Positions 1 to 14,220 of a stretch of DNA of 64,000 nt are shown one piece after another. How positions within the stretch are numbered: the stretch's first letter is position 1; each line of letters opens with the position of its first letter. The notes beneath the pieces were generated by a model that saw only the letters and a list, made by a program, of their open reading frames with translations, did no database searches and was not told where the DNA came from. The stretch is taken from assembly GCA_018873245.2 (NCBI GenBank), contig JAEMBT020000004.1:4574573-4638572 (forward strand), in the 5' to 3' direction. The position numbers and the translations under genes were made by a program. Origin of the DNA: Archegozetes longisetosus (taxonomy: Eukaryota > Arthropoda > Arachnida > Sarcoptiformes > Trhypochthoniidae).

Positions 1-2120
1 CCGTTAATAAAAACGTTCATATCACACAGACAGCTAGTGCTTCAGTTTAAAAGAAGCACATAATAATAATAATTCGTGACTCTTAATACTATTGTTCGGA
101 AGACTGTTATAGATGATTATTACGGAATCCTATTTTAGTTTAGGGAAAGCTGTTATGATATATATTGGTTTTTATATTTATTCATGTCAACTATAGCTTA
201 GCATATAATAATGATCTTTTGAAAAATCGATTCATTAGCTAAACACAGCACTATTTAATGCTATGTATACTTTGTCTTGCTAAACTGCAATCAATGGCAA
301 ACATTCATTTTGAATTAGTACAGCTTTGAGAACACATAGCTTCTCTTCCAACCTAACCTTTTTTCATATTATTCTATTTAATCTTTTCGCCTCTTTTCTT
401 TACACTTACTTTTTCTCTAATGTCTTACGCAGCGTCTAATGTTTTCATAAAACAATTTGACTTGATCGCAAATATTCCTCAAATATTCCTTAGACTTAGA
501 TTCCTAGCGTGGCTTTTCATGGCATAGACTGTTGCTATTATGAAAACTAACCCAAAAGGAAAGATTTCTTAACTGGAATGTGAAAAATATATCTTAAGTA
601 AAATGCAGAGAATGTTTCATAAGTAAAGTCCAGAGAATGATAGAACGCTTAGTTGGTTGACTTTTCAGGTTTTGTCTGTACTTTAGTAGATGTCGAATTT
701 AATGATTATGACAAGCCGTATCACTCATTCTATATAACACCCTTTAGCTGTTTCTACACAACACAAGTATATCATGATTCAGGAAGACTTTCACTATTTC
801 CAGAAGCTTTCTCTTAAAAAATCCTTAAAGCTCTTTCTTTAAGCTGATTTTTATATGTTTTCCCTTTCTCTCAGATATATTTTTCTATTTTGTCTACAAC
901 TCATTGCGCTTTAAAATATTTGGTTCGTTGATTTTGATATCACTGCTTCGCATTCCTATAAATATATTTTTTGTATACCAACAACAAAATGAGTCTCTCA
1001 TTTATAATTTTATTTATTTTGCCAATACTTTTAAAATATTTACAAACACCAGATTTTCAGCTCAAGTATGAACTCACTGTTCACTCGGTATTATTGAAAA
1101 ATATATGCCGATTCAGACGAGAATGATTGTAGTCTGGCTCTAATAATTGCATTACGCGTATTGCGTTACCTTTCATCCGTTCACAGCAAACATTTAATCT
1201 GAGAACCTATCAATAAGTTTTATTCAAGCATGTTCACGTCATATTTGTCAACAATCAGTCCGAGCGATTTTGCTCTTAGATTTTTAGGTTGTTTTCCCAT
1301 GGGATACGAGAGCAAAAACTCAACAAATTTTTGCCTCACAATATTTTCGGTCAATAATTTGACTTTGGTTTAATTAGTTATGCATTCTTTCGACTGGTAT
1401 TTTAATTGAAATATTTTCAAAATAAATTTTAAGGACAAAATATTTCTCAAATGTAAAAATTCTTGACATTTAGGCTAGAAATACTCAAGCTGTACTCAAA
1501 CAGTATCTTATATAAAAGTTTAAGAACTATATATTACGTTTTAATATTTAAAAATGAGTTTGTCTTTAAAACGATACTAAACTTATTCGAAACTTTTATT
1601 AGGCTATAAATAATGATTTCGATGAAGTGACTTAAGCGGCTTAGGCTTATGTTGAAAAAAATTTGAAATTCTAGTTTATGTTGAAAGTTATGTCTAAATA
1701 ATTTTATTAAAAATTAGTTACTGTATTAAATAAGATCTGGAAAGTTTTATTGCTTGTTTATTAGATATTTACGACGAGCCCGTATTTTCTATCTCAAGTA
1801 TTTATATTATGTCTTTCATGTGTAGCTTTTCTCCCAATTGATTTAAATTGCTTTGGGTTATAATAAGAGGCTTTAAATAATTTTAAATAACATTCTATAC
1901 GGTTTGCTCTAATGAAAAAGAATATACCGCTAAGTTTGCAAGTCTGTAAAAAATGTGCCAAATCTTCTGGAAAGTATTTTATTTATTGCCGCTACATAAA
2001 TGCAATAATAATTAAGGTGAAAGTAACTGATCGAAGGCCATAGCTAAATCATTTTAATATGCCTAGCTTGCCAACTTAAGTTTGTCAAGAATCTCAATTT
2101 TTATTCTTTATTCATACTCC

Positions 2121-2370
2121 AGTACACTTGAAAACTTAATAATCCTTAATAGCAACCAAATAGGCTATCTCTATTTCAACTTTCCTATCGTATGGATCAG
2201 TTTCTCAAGAATTTCTATTTTTAGTTTGCTTTTATTACTTCATTTAATATTCTATAAATTTGTTAATATCTTCAATACTATGGTCTAATGGAAAGCATCT
2301 CTTGACAACGCATCATTTCCAGTTGCTAACGAGGATTATTAAGTTCTTAGGTGTGTTATTTCAAAATACT
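2121..2370 (+). repeat. Dispersed repeat, copy 1 (about 250 bp)
   Basis: It shares an ordered series of similar blocks with two other places: agtacacttgaaaactta..atccttaatagcaac, then ..ctatttcaactt.., tttttagtttgctttt, ttaatatctt, ggtctaatggaaagca, and gattattaagttctta. The closest match is copy 3, over the whole length. It has no coding content that I recognise. I judge it an old interspersed element, family unknown. Confidence 0.7.
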
Positions 2371-3310
2371 AACTAACTCGAGTTGTTTTTAAGTCGCAAA
2401 TTGTCAATATTTCATGACTTTAGTAATGAAGGATAGCCAGCCACGAACAGATTTAAGTTAAGAAAAAGTCACTATAAGATGCCGCTGGATTGTTCAAAAG
2501 ATTTCAAGTGTTTTATTCGTATGTTTGATTTGAATTATACTTTTGGAAAGCAACGAGAATAATCTTTAATGTGTTATCAATTTGTTTGAACGCAAAGTAT
2601 TCAATGACGAGAATTGAATTTTAGAAGATATAAATAAATTGAAATTCGAGGAATCAAATGAATCGACTTGAATTCTTTCGTAAAAGTAAACCAATGTTTT
2701 CCCGGAAAAGCATACATCGTCTAAATTTCGACTTATATTAAATTCAAGTCATGGTAAGCCCGATAAGCAGCACAAATACTACTAACTTGGAAGCCGTTAC
2801 TCTCCTTCATCCTTAATTCTAAGCCTATGTCTAACAGAAAAAATGTTAATATTTCATAACTTTTATCCGACTGATAACACTTTTGCGCCTTCAAAAAAAA
2901 GATCATTTTCGGTAGTTTTGCTTGACTCATATTCAATAGAAAGGGACGAATCTAGAGAGCCGTTTTTCATTCTGGAGCTAATTTTTTCTTCTCTAAGAGT
3001 TTTGTGTGTCTAATACACGAAGTAAAGAGCAAACGGAGCATTGAGCCTATTTCGTGAGCAGTAAATATTATTTTCCAATCCAAGTAGTAATTTGTATTGA
3101 CATTCAAATCGATTCATGTATGAGAACGACAAAAAATACCATAAATTTGTTTTAATGTTCTAACGTTTTTATTAGAATTAGGCACTCAACACATTATTAT
3201 AGAATGGTTGAAAATTACACATTAAGTACTAGTTTAAAAGTAGTAACAGAATGCATAAATACTTAGCATAATCAAGTTTGACAGTAAGAACTCATAAATA
3301 GAGAATGATT

Positions 3311-3530
3311 ATACTTGAAAACTTGATAATCCTCAATAGCTATAAAAAAGCCGTTTCTATATCAACTTCTCAGCGATTAGCATTAATTTGTTGCTAAATT
3401 TTATTTCTAATTTACTTTAATTACTATAATGAACGCCAAATAAATTTCTTAATATCTTATGGTCTGATGGAAAACATGCCATCACAATCTATCACTTCTG
3501 GTTGTTATCAATGATTATAAACATGCAAAA
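3311..3530 (+). repeat. Dispersed repeat, copy 2 (about 220 bp)
   Basis: It aligns by eye with copies 1 and 3 in the same order: atacttgaaaacttgataat, cctcaatagct, aaaagccgtttctatatcaa, gtctgatggaaaacatgc, tggttgttatcaatgatta. The right end diverges sooner than in the other copies. Confidence 0.7.
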
Positions 3531-4407
3531 ATTATGCCTCATTAACGGTTACCGTTTAAAAGTTCAAAATCATTCCAATCGTTTTATTCAAATCTTATTT
3601 CCGTCTTTTCTTTCACGTCATATAAGAAAAATGATTACAAACGTTTGAAATCTATTTTTTGAAAGATGAAATCAGTGTTTGACGGAAATTATTTATTAGA
3701 AAGAATTTTAAAAAAAATAGTTTAATACTGAATGACTTTTAGCAAGAAAAGACTAGCAAAACGAAATAAATGGTCGTAAAAGTATAGTTTGCAAAGAAAA
3801 ATTGTGGCTAACGTTAGTTTTGTTCAATAGTCTTGTAAAACTAGTCTCTAAATTAAGCCTAACGTTCAAGTGATTTGTTTCAATTTCTCTAATGGACTTG
3901 AAGGTGATATGCATTCTTTCATTTCTTTCTCTTTCCATTTCTTCTATTGTGAGATAGACTTTCAGTTATATTTCTTTATATTCTTTTCTTTTTCTATCTT
4001 TAGACTTGACTGATTTTTTTCTTCTTATTTTTCTTTTTCGATTACTCTATTCTTTTCCGACTTATCTCGAATTCAATTGAATGCCGCAAATTCTTTAGTT
4101 ACTTCTTGTAATTAGCTCTAACACTCTTTATTTAAAATGTAGAAAGACTTCTATGAATATAAAGATATTTATACTGCTCTTTATCTAATGAAATGCTTCT
4201 AATCAATCAGAAACACTTTCTTTTGTTCTATCCCTTAAAATTGATTTTCAAATCTTATCAAATCAAATTGAAAATTTTTGAACTATATCACTTCTTATTT
4301 AAATGTCTGATGTATTCACAATTTGTGGGAAATGCTTATGAAAATAGTTTGATTTGTTCAAAAGAAATTTCTATTATGACAATTAGATTGATGGTTAAAA
4401 ATATGAT

Positions 4408-4473
4408 ATTCTTGAATTCTAGCTTTAATATTCTTGAATTCTAGCTTTAATATTCTTGAATTCTATCTTTAAT
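4408..4473 (+). repeat. Tandem repeat, 22 bp x 3
   Basis: There are three consecutive copies of a 22-base unit starting attcttgaattctagc and ending tttaat. The third copy has a single change (tagc to tatc). Confidence 0.9.
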
Positions 4474-6259
4474 ATTGAAGTTATATGATATTGAACCTAT
4501 ATGTTGCACTATTTAATTGGCTCATATTCTCATTCAGTTTGATTGATCGTGATTGTTTAACTTAATTATATGAAAAACAGTTTTCCAACAGTAGCATTAC
4601 TACAAGAATTTTTTGCCAGATTCTAAATGGTTTGTTTTGAAAATCGATTTTTGTGACCCCAAGTCCTGTAGGAGCCATTCCGTAAAGCTTAGTTCCCCTA
4701 ATACATTATTCACATTAAGTAATGTTGTTTTCATAGTTAGCTCAAAGGGCTGCCACTGTTCCGATGCAGATAACAGTAAGCATTGATGTAACTCAAATTT
4801 TTATTGTTCTCTTTAAAATTCCGTAAGGGATGAGATAAGAAATGTATCATTACTAAAGATACTAAGTTATATGACAGAAAAGTGAATAACTTTATAACAT
4901 CTTATGTTATAATATTCCCTTCTCTCCTATTTAAATGCACATTCAATGTGTCATTACGGTTAATCCTATAGCATGTCATTATCTATTTCATTCGATACAC
5001 TTCTCTAATCGCTTAACAATTTATTTCTATCCTAAATACATTCTTATTTAATCTTAATTTAACTTATCTTAAACGCCCAACAGAGTCAGTTTAAATTTGT
5101 TTCTCAGCAAACATGAAAACAAAGATTGAGAATATCCCTGAAAAATGCTTTTGTTTGATTATCATGACTTCATGTTATCTTACCTGAAGAAAAATAACTG
5201 TTGCTATAAAATAGAAAAACTTTTTTCATTTTGGATAATGTATTCGTTCAATTTTTCTTTTTATATCTATTGATGTCTCCGTATTTCTTATATTTGTTTT
5301 TCTTCTTTCAAATCGTTCCCATGAGATAATTCATAAAAATATGAAATATAGGAAAGAGTGGAAACAAAAATATTTATGAAATACTTGCAGACAAACGCAC
5401 ATATCTTTTCTAATACTTCATCAAATTGGCTGAAGAGCATTAAAATTGTAGAATCGTTTTTGAATTTGTCTCCACTCGATAGAGACTATTTGAAAGAACA
5501 TATCCAATAAAAGTTTGTTTTGGCTGATTTTCTTTACGATTTCTATCATATATTTATTCCCTTTGGAATTTGAAATAGTAATATGAGTTAGCGAAGCATT
5601 CAATACAGTAAATAAATTTTTAGCGAATAAATATTTTGTTTATGATTCAATGAAAATAAGTGATAAGTTAACCGTAGTTGCAAACAAAACCTCATGCACA
5701 ATTTAGTCCTAACAAGAAAAAGCACTTCAACATCGAGCAAAATACATTCGGATTTTTGCCGATTCTCAATCGGTTATCAAATTGAATATCCAATCCAAAT
5801 TATAACTTATGTCTCTCTAAGTTTCTCTTTCATCCGAAGTGTATTCTTCAGAGTTCAGATGCTTTTAGGATTAAAGTGCATAATAAGGATGAAAAATATT
5901 CGATATTCATGTGATATTAACTTTATCAGACTTAGAAAATCGTATTTTCCAAACTACTTGCAAAGTTTGGTAACTCTCAATTCTGAAAATATCAAAGGAA
6001 TGGTTCATTTATTTTTCTTTCCCAAACCACTCGATTGTAAGAAAGTGTCATTTCGAAAGTCGAAAGCATAAGCCGTAGTAATTCATTATTTTGCGTTTCA
6101 TATTTTTATCAAAACAGTCAGATTTGATTCAAATAAGTTTGTTTTCATATTTATGTTACAGACCAGAAATTTTAATAACAACATATAATCAATTTTCGAA
6201 CTGTTACTTTCCATGTATCAATAAAATGATCTCTTTGTGCATAAATAAGTTATTAAGAA

Positions 6260-6500
6260 AGTACACTTCAACACTTAACAATTCTCGATAGCAACAAGAA
6301 AAAGGCCGTTGCTATATCAGCTTGCTTGTCACGTGCGTGAGTTTGTTGTTAAATTTGATTTCTAGTTTGCTTACATTACTACAATAAATATAAGGTGGAC
6401 CTTTTAGTATCTTCTATATTGTTATCTGATGAGAAGCATGCTATTACTTTTAGCTGCTATCACAGATTATTAAGTTATTAAGTGCACTTATGCAAAATAC
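6260..6500 (+). repeat. Dispersed repeat, copy 3 (about 240 bp)
   Basis: It begins agtacacttcaacacttaac and continues with tctcgatagcaac, aaaaggccgttgctatatca, tgatttctagtttgctta, gttatctgatgagaagcatg, and gattattaagttattaagtg. It shares its left end and right end with copy 1 and its middle with copy 2, which fixes the approximate element limits. Confidence 0.7.
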
Positions 6501-7940
6501 CAGCATTGATGAACTGCAAGTCAGAAATGATTTTAACTTGAAATTGAACGTTGTGTAAGAACTGATTTATTATATACATACCAAGGAGTGTGTTTCAAAG
6601 AAAAATAGTTTATGAGTTAGGAATAGGTCTACAGAGAAATAATATCAATACATAACAGCCATTAAGTCCTATGTCTCACGTGAAGGTTTACTTTGACGGG
6701 TTTCGAATCTAAACGTTTGAAATTTGAATAATTTTGGTTTCATAATAAGGCGGCGAATAATTTGAAGTTTAGCAGAAAAATAAGTCTAAATTAGTTTAGA
6801 AAGAAACTTGCAGTGAATATTTTTCGGCCTAATCGTAATAAAGCTGTAATGGTAGTAAGTGTTGGTGTGAGTGGCAATTTGCACATTTTATTGAAACATT
6901 TTGTCCGGCTTTATATTTAGGCTCGACTGAAGGCAAACCGTTTTCACTTTATTGCCACTTCAGGCAAGTGTGAGAAAGCGGATCATTTAGTGGCCGTCAT
7001 TTAGTTCTGTCTTTATGGTCACTAATAGAGCAATCATCATGTGAAACATCGCCTTATGCACTAAACTAAACGCACATGTTATGCAATATGTTTAACAACT
7101 GTTGTTTCAACCCTTACAAAGGTTGCGACCAAACCATTTAGATAATAATTTTGTCAATTCAATTCCCAATTTCCAAAGTTTGGTCGCCTTCATTCATGTC
7201 AATTGTAATTTTTGATTGCCCGTTACTTTCAAATGTCAGCTTAAATAATTGCAGGTCATATTGAGGTCAGGAAATCAAAGTGGTCAGCCTAAACGTGCAA
7301 GAGGTGATTACTCTCTCCTATTGATTTACATCTGAACATTCTTTTTTCACATTAACCATCATGTGTCTGATGCCATTTGATGAATGTGTTTAAATATAAT
7401 GTTGTGAATAAAACTATTAAGTGGAAAACTAGATATTGATCTCTGACTCCGATTACCTGACTTTCATTATAGAAAACGCTTAATTATATTATAATGCACT
7501 CATTATATTCTTAATTATTATTTTATGTATTAGCTCTCATCAGGAATCAAAAATAAAAAAGATTATTAGATTCATAAATCTTTATTTAATGACTATTTTC
7601 TAATCAATTCTGATCGAAAATTTTCCATTTGATGGCAGCCAAACTTTAGTATAAAAAGTGAAAAACTTTTATCTAATTCTCTAATAGCTATTTAGATCGA
7701 AATTCAAAGAATGCTATACCAAATAATGAACGCTTAATTGAAAACATATTTATTAGACATTTTTTACTCTCTCTCACTATTGATCGGTTTAGAGCGAAAC
7801 GATTTTAAATTGAAAACCACTTGAAATAGAGTAGTGCCGCTAAAAATATGACGTCTAACAGTTTAATACTGAATAGTTTATGACAAACGGAACAAAATTA
7901 TTCTTAATGTCAGAAATACAAATGCGATGAAAAACTATAA

Positions 7941-7995
7941 TATACTGATAGAAAAATAGCTTCTATTATTCAACTTTGAGCGATCAGCACTTCAA
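7941..7995 (+). repeat. Possible fragment of the same dispersed repeat
   Basis: The stretch aaaaatagcttctattattc followed by aactttgagcgatcagca resembles the middle of copy 2 (aaaaaagccgtttctatatc, aacttctcagcgattagca). The match is short and does not continue, so it may be chance. Confidence 0.3.
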
Positions 7996-10900
7996 AACTA
8001 TACAATAATTCTTTGAGAGATATTTATCAAGTCTTCTTTTGTATATTTGAGAATCTATTTCATTTTCAACTTTTCTTATCCAATAATATCTTTATTTGGA
8101 AGAGGAACTATTAAACAATAAATAATCAACTTATTCCAAGTTTCAATTATAGCTTCAGTTCACTTTTCAAGCCCTTAATACAATCAACTATCTAATCAAA
8201 TATTTTTAGTTGTTTAACTCTTATAATTAAGGCTCATTTCATTTTGACTTATGCATAATTCTTCAAACTCTAAGCTTACACTCTAACCCTTCTAACAGGT
8301 ATTCTATCAGTTGAGCCCATTTTGCTCAGCACGGCGTCTGTAAACCAAATTGTTTTGATTTATTCCTATCAAACTCTGTCTTATCGTTATTGGAAGAGAG
8401 TCTGTTCATCGCATAATAAATTAATTTTAAAGATTCAACTCTAGAATCTAAAATTGAATCAAAGCTTATGAATTGATTGAGCAAAATGATTGTTGAATTG
8501 GTATAAATAGCAGATAAGCTTTTACTTGACATTAATTACTTGCGTGATAAGTAGCATTTAAGAGATGAACTTTTCAGAATGTCTCACAAGTTAGACATAT
8601 CTGCAACACAAATATGGACAACTTAGAGATTTATATATCCGGACTATACGTTTAAATGCTAGGAAACTATAAACTTATGAAGACTTCTTTATTTTGTTGG
8701 GCTGGGGATAGATATGGAAGGGATAGGAAAATAAATAAAAACTGCATTTTTGCTTCCGGCATTTTCCACGAATTTTAAACTCCGTCCATTATCACCATTT
8801 GCTGTATATTTGCAATAAGTCTTCTGTTTTCTCTCCTATCTCTTAGTCTGTTGTCTTCGTGTGCGATAGTATTGCTATAATAATTCCTTATTTAATACTA
8901 TCTCAATGGGATACCAGAAAGAACTGTAAATCATGATTTTGCACACTTGTCCACGTCTTAGCGGCAAAACACGCAATTCGCCAATAGTGTTCATTAAGTT
9001 TGGCCAAAAAACTGACACATTATCACTATATTTTCTCATTAATTTAAATTTTGCTCATGAATCACACCTGAAATGATAATTAAAAGTGAATGGCTTTGAA
9101 TTGAGTCGCTGAGAAGAAAAGCTCAATACATTAATTTTGAAAAATAGCCACCATCGTATTGATTTTGTAAAACATTAATAAAGTTTTCAAAATTAATACA
9201 AGTTTAAACACTATGTTATAAGTTATTGGATATGTTCTTCTTTATTAACTTGTATACAATGCGTATATCTTTGAGTGTTATTTTTAAACAGAAAAAATAG
9301 CTTTTCTGTTCATTTTCATTAGAGTCCATTATCACAAAAATTTTTCGAATAGTGATCCTGTTTCTAAGCATTTTCTCCAATGCCTACCACAATGTCTGCT
9401 GGTTTTTTCTAACAAAAGATAATAATATTTTGTTGTTAGCTTTTCAAACATTAAAAATATAAATAACTTGGGTATGTAAAAGATAGCTATTATTTGTAAG
9501 TATATTTAAGTTGAGTGTTAGCCATTTTAGAAATTAAGATATATTTGAAACGAGAGATGCAATTATATCTAATTTTACTGTATTTCATAAGTTATTTTCT
9601 CTCAGACAATCAACTGATGCCGAACTACTATGAAAATTGGATATATTAAATAGTAATAAAAACCTTTTCCGCTTAGTTCTCAGTTCAGAATATCCCTGTT
9701 CGTGTTCACTAACGAAAAATGCGGTAGAATTGCACTTAAGGTAATTATACTGATTATGCTTTGGAGTGGGCTCTTTCAATAGCTTTAATAGTAAAGTCAT
9801 ACTCTTTTAGAGTTTAGTACTCATTATACCCAATAAGTTAAACCATAAGGGAATCGACTTTGAGTGCTGTCATTTATTACAGACTAATTTTATGGTAAAA
9901 AATTGCTTTTTTCGTGTTCTATATTGAAAGAGTCTTATGATAATTTAATCAAAAAAGTGTTGCAGAACCGTATTTCTATTATAATAAAAATACATATTTA
10001 ACAACTTTAATATAAGAGGAAAAATAGATTTCGTGAGCAATTCATTGATTGCAGTAAACGTTTGAGAAACGAGTAATTTTTCAAATAATTCTTCATATTA
10101 CTATATTCCGGGTGGTGTTGCAGCTTTCAATAGGGTTAGGCAGTACTGTAGCATTATATAAAATAATGAATGACAGTGTGAATAGCACTTGAGTCCCTCG
10201 AACTGGAATACTAGTCAATCGAATTCCTGGCATATAATTAGAGCATGAATTCACACTCGAAGATTCTCTCATTGTTTTTAAATCTACGTTGAAGAGAGGG
10301 ATTCTAGTTTCCAGCTCTCTTATTCTAGTTTGCTTTTATTGTTCAATTATTCTCTTCCTTTGAGATGGACTAGATATCTATACTTAAAATTATTTATACC
10401 GAAACTGATTCTAAAGAATTAATTCTTTATGCAAATAGAGTAAATGCTGCGTGTAGAATAGAAGTTCTTTACCTTAATTCTTGTAAGAATATACATATAA
10501 ATTAATACCGCGTAGAATGTGTTTCATTTAGAGATTGTATAACAAGTGAATTAATGCAAAAAAGAAATGTTATCAATCAAAGTAGATGTTAACTAAGCCT
10601 CTATTGTAACCTAGCATTATACACAATGCATTAAGTAGTGAACAGAACTTTGCCCCTGTTGTGAATTATCAAAAGTGTTTATGTAAAAATGATGCTTCTC
10701 TATACTTGCCACTTTAACAAAGCTCAACATTAAGTCACTTAACTCTCTCCAACTAACAAAACCTTGCTCTCTTTTTTAGATACTTATTGTGGTCAGCTGG
10801 TTAACTAAGAGCTAGCTAATGATCTAAAAAAGTTTTGTAACTTGAATTTTTCGTAAAAATAAAATGTTTGTTATGTATAAATGTAAATGTTAGTAAGAGA

Positions 10901-11225
10901 GAAAAATTATACCCAAACAACTCGTTATTTAAGAGAAAGACATAAAGTAAATATTTATTAGTAGATAACAACTCAAGTTATCTCTTGTCTTAACAGTTCG
11001 TTCTTCTGATTGTCTTCACTTTTGTTAATCGCGATAACATAAGCGTTCACTATTTCGATAAATTGGTCTCAAGTCATTCGGCCTCAGCTTGATTGAGACA
11101 CTCAATTGCTATCAGATTATGTCTCATCGTGTGTCTCATTCAACTCATGCGAGTCACAAAAGAAAGTGAGGACCAAATTTATTTTGTTTCACTGACTATT
11201 TTGCTGTTTCCTGTCTTTGTTCGTA

Positions 11226-11228
<3 letters not shown>

Positions 11229-11268
<40 letters not shown>
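11229..11268 (+). repeat. (GA)20 microsatellite
   Basis: It is an uninterrupted GA run of 40 bases. Such runs can bind GAGA-type factors in insects, but nothing here shows that use. Confidence 0.97.
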
Positions 11269-11271
<3 letters not shown>

Positions 11272-14178
11272 TGTCCCCTTTCTCCATTCTATGTCCTGAT
11301 TTTCGTTAGTTTGTTATCACATAGTCTGCAAATTAATGGTTTAGCTCTCATTGTTGTTGTGCTGTTTATGTTGATTTTGGCGATTGGAAAGATGCGTTCG
11401 GGATAACTTGATGCGCGCCATAAAATTGATAGCACTATATATATCATAATCACGTTAATCACTAGGTTTAACATTTCTTTGGCTATTTGTTGACCTGACC
11501 ATCATTTAGATGATCGTACATCATATTGCAGATGAAGCCACCTTCGAAGTTGACTCTATTATCAAAGTCAATATATGATGGCTCACCCACTGCTATCATT
11601 AAAATACTACTGTACTGTTACTCTACACTATAATTTCTAGTTTGTTTCCTTCAAATTCAGATCAACTCTGTTCTTAGCAACTTCTCACCATATTCCGAGA
11701 GAAATAATTATCTGCTTTTACAATATTTTCCGATAAGGTCTAACAAATTTAGTAAAAAAGTGTCCTCTAAATTCGCGAATAGAAATGCAAAGAATTTTAA
11801 AAAATATGTTTCGTTAAAATTACAAAGTGATTGGAAACATCAATCAGTCAATAGACAATCAGCATAACATTCATATTTTAAATTCTAAACTTATATTTAA
11901 GTTGACAGTAAGGGCATAGAAAAAAGGTATTAGAAAAATAGTGAACTTTTTTGTGAAATACAGTAGAGCTGACACAAACAGGAAAATTATGAACAGCTTA
12001 TAATTTTGTGTGACCTAAACAGCAAAAGCCTCTTATTTGAAAACCGATAAACATGACAATAAGATGACCAGCGGTCAGACAAAATAAGAAGCATTATAAA
12101 TTGTTTATATTTTCTTTTGAGTTTTTTCGCAAATTTTCAATGGACCTCCTGAGTTGCGCTAATTCACGGGTGGCGTTGATTCGGCCCAATCTTCAAGGGG
12201 ATATTGACGTTGGGTGGCTTTGATGCTTATAAAGCGAAGCAGCATTTTTGAGTAATACCCTAAACAACTAAACACTACCTTTACCTACATTTCAACTACT
12301 TTTGCCAAAACATGCCCGTTAAATAGTAGCTTTGAGTACATCTCACAAATATAGCTCGTCCCACATCGTAATAAACAATAGATTCATCAGACCAACATTT
12401 CAACTTTAAATTGCTTCTTAAATATCTCTAAATTGCTTCGATGCTTTAACCGTTTCGAGGAAAAACATTTCTTTAACTTAAAATCATTGACTCAGTTCTC
12501 ATGAATGAATAAATTACAAAGCTTTTGTAAAATTTTGTCCAGAGATAAATAATTAATTTTCAGTCAGCTCTTTATAGATATCTCTGCAATTAAGTTAAAT
12601 AGTATTCATTTTATTCAAACTGTATAATACTCTTAAAAAATGAAATGAAAACGAGCTCTTCATATGATCTCTTGAAAGTTATGCTTATCATAATTTTAGC
12701 AAAAGTATATCTTAGGGAGATTTAGTTGAGTGCACTTGGCTTTCAATCTGTAGTTTAGCTTGAATTCAAGGACAATGTCATCTCTAATATACCTAATCTT
12801 GCACTGAGCAATGTATTTTCTAGAGTACTTTGCTCTTATTGAAACTAAATTTGTAATATGAAGAGGTATTAATAGAAGCCAAAAAATTAACTCGAAAATA
12901 ATTAATATATCCTGTTATTAAGATCTAAAAATTTTAATTAGTTTAGATGACAAACTTTCAAAGAAGTTGTGAACATATTAAAATGTCTAAAATAACTTCA
13001 AACTCATACTTTAGTTTGTGGCATTTTAAGCTCTACTTTGGCAACAAAACTATTTACATAATTATAGGAAAAAACACTCGCAAACTTTGTTTTACGAGTT
13101 TTCAACATAATTAGAAGCTAAGACTTGATTTATTTTTTCACTTTCAGATCAATACATGGACGCAAACAATATTAGCATTAGAAAAATATAATCAATTTTG
13201 AGTGAAAGAAAGATACACAAGATTAAAGTGAGTTTCTATTGATTAAATCTTTAGGAAGTTCTGAATAGTGAATTTGAAATTAAGGGTAGACTCGACTTGC
13301 GAGTGAAAATATCTACCCATTGACCATCTGTGCTTTGCTTTGTATTTGTCTCACACCAGAAGATATATAGCCATAAGTTTCATGCCGTGCTATCTCTTCT
13401 ATTTTACTTAAAAAACATGAATTTATTTCTCGAGTCACATAAATAAAAAAGATCTGCAATTCTTTACTTTGATATTATTTTTTTAATAATTTATCTGCCG
13501 CAACTTGTTAATGTCAAGACATTTATTCTGATCTTATTTTTAAGAATATTTATTTATGTCTGCGTATGGCTTTTCTCTATCTTAGTTAAACGCATAGAAT
13601 ACATGATTTGCAAGTTTTACTATAATCTTCATAGAATAAGTTGAGCTTCTAAGTAGAAAAACTAAATTTTCTCACTTTAATCTAGAATAAATCACAATTT
13701 ATAATATCTAAATAAACTTATCACTAACCAGGAAGTATAGATCCGAATAAACCTTAAAGATGAAGATGAAGATGAAAATGAAAAATAAAATTTTGTGAAT
13801 AGCAGTAGAAGATGAGAAGTATTTAGAATAATTAAAAAAATGAACTAAAATTAGAGAGACTTAATTAAAATTGGAAGAAATGATGAATGTGTAGTTAATG
13901 AAAAGCTAACTAGACGTTGAAATGAGAGACAAATATAGTAAATTTAGTATACTAACTAATTTGCTTATTAAACTAATTCACTAATAAAGTTATTGCTGAA
14001 CATTAGATTTAAAGCTAATGAGATATAATTCCGTTCAGTAAAACCATGTCCACAAAAGTGATTTAAATTTATGCAAACAATTTCCGTTTTGTAAAATTAG
14101 TTTTGCTTGTTTTGTTTTCATGATAAACTTGTTAGTATTATATGATAATAGAGCTTAAGAATAAATTATTGTTATAGT

Positions 14179-14220
14179 CTGCGCTAAATAAAATGTTCGC
14201 TGCGCTAAATAAAATGTTCG
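14179..14220 (+). repeat. Tandem duplication, 21 bp x 2
   Basis: There are two exact adjacent copies of a 21-base unit beginning ctgcgctaaataaaatgttc. A third copy breaks off after ctg. Confidence 0.9.

Noticed and set aside
5694-6071. Longest open frame in the window, 125 codons on the plus strand
   Set aside because: The composition is that of a chance frame in AT-rich DNA (many S, F, I, K, R), with no recognisable domain, no splice context and no neighbour. One frame of this length in 64 kb is not surprising.
8281-8335. Minus-strand sequence gggctcaactgatagaatac, resembling a tRNA D-arm/A-box
   Set aside because: There is no matching T-arm (GGTTCGANTCC-like) at the right distance, and no acceptor-stem pairing could be found.
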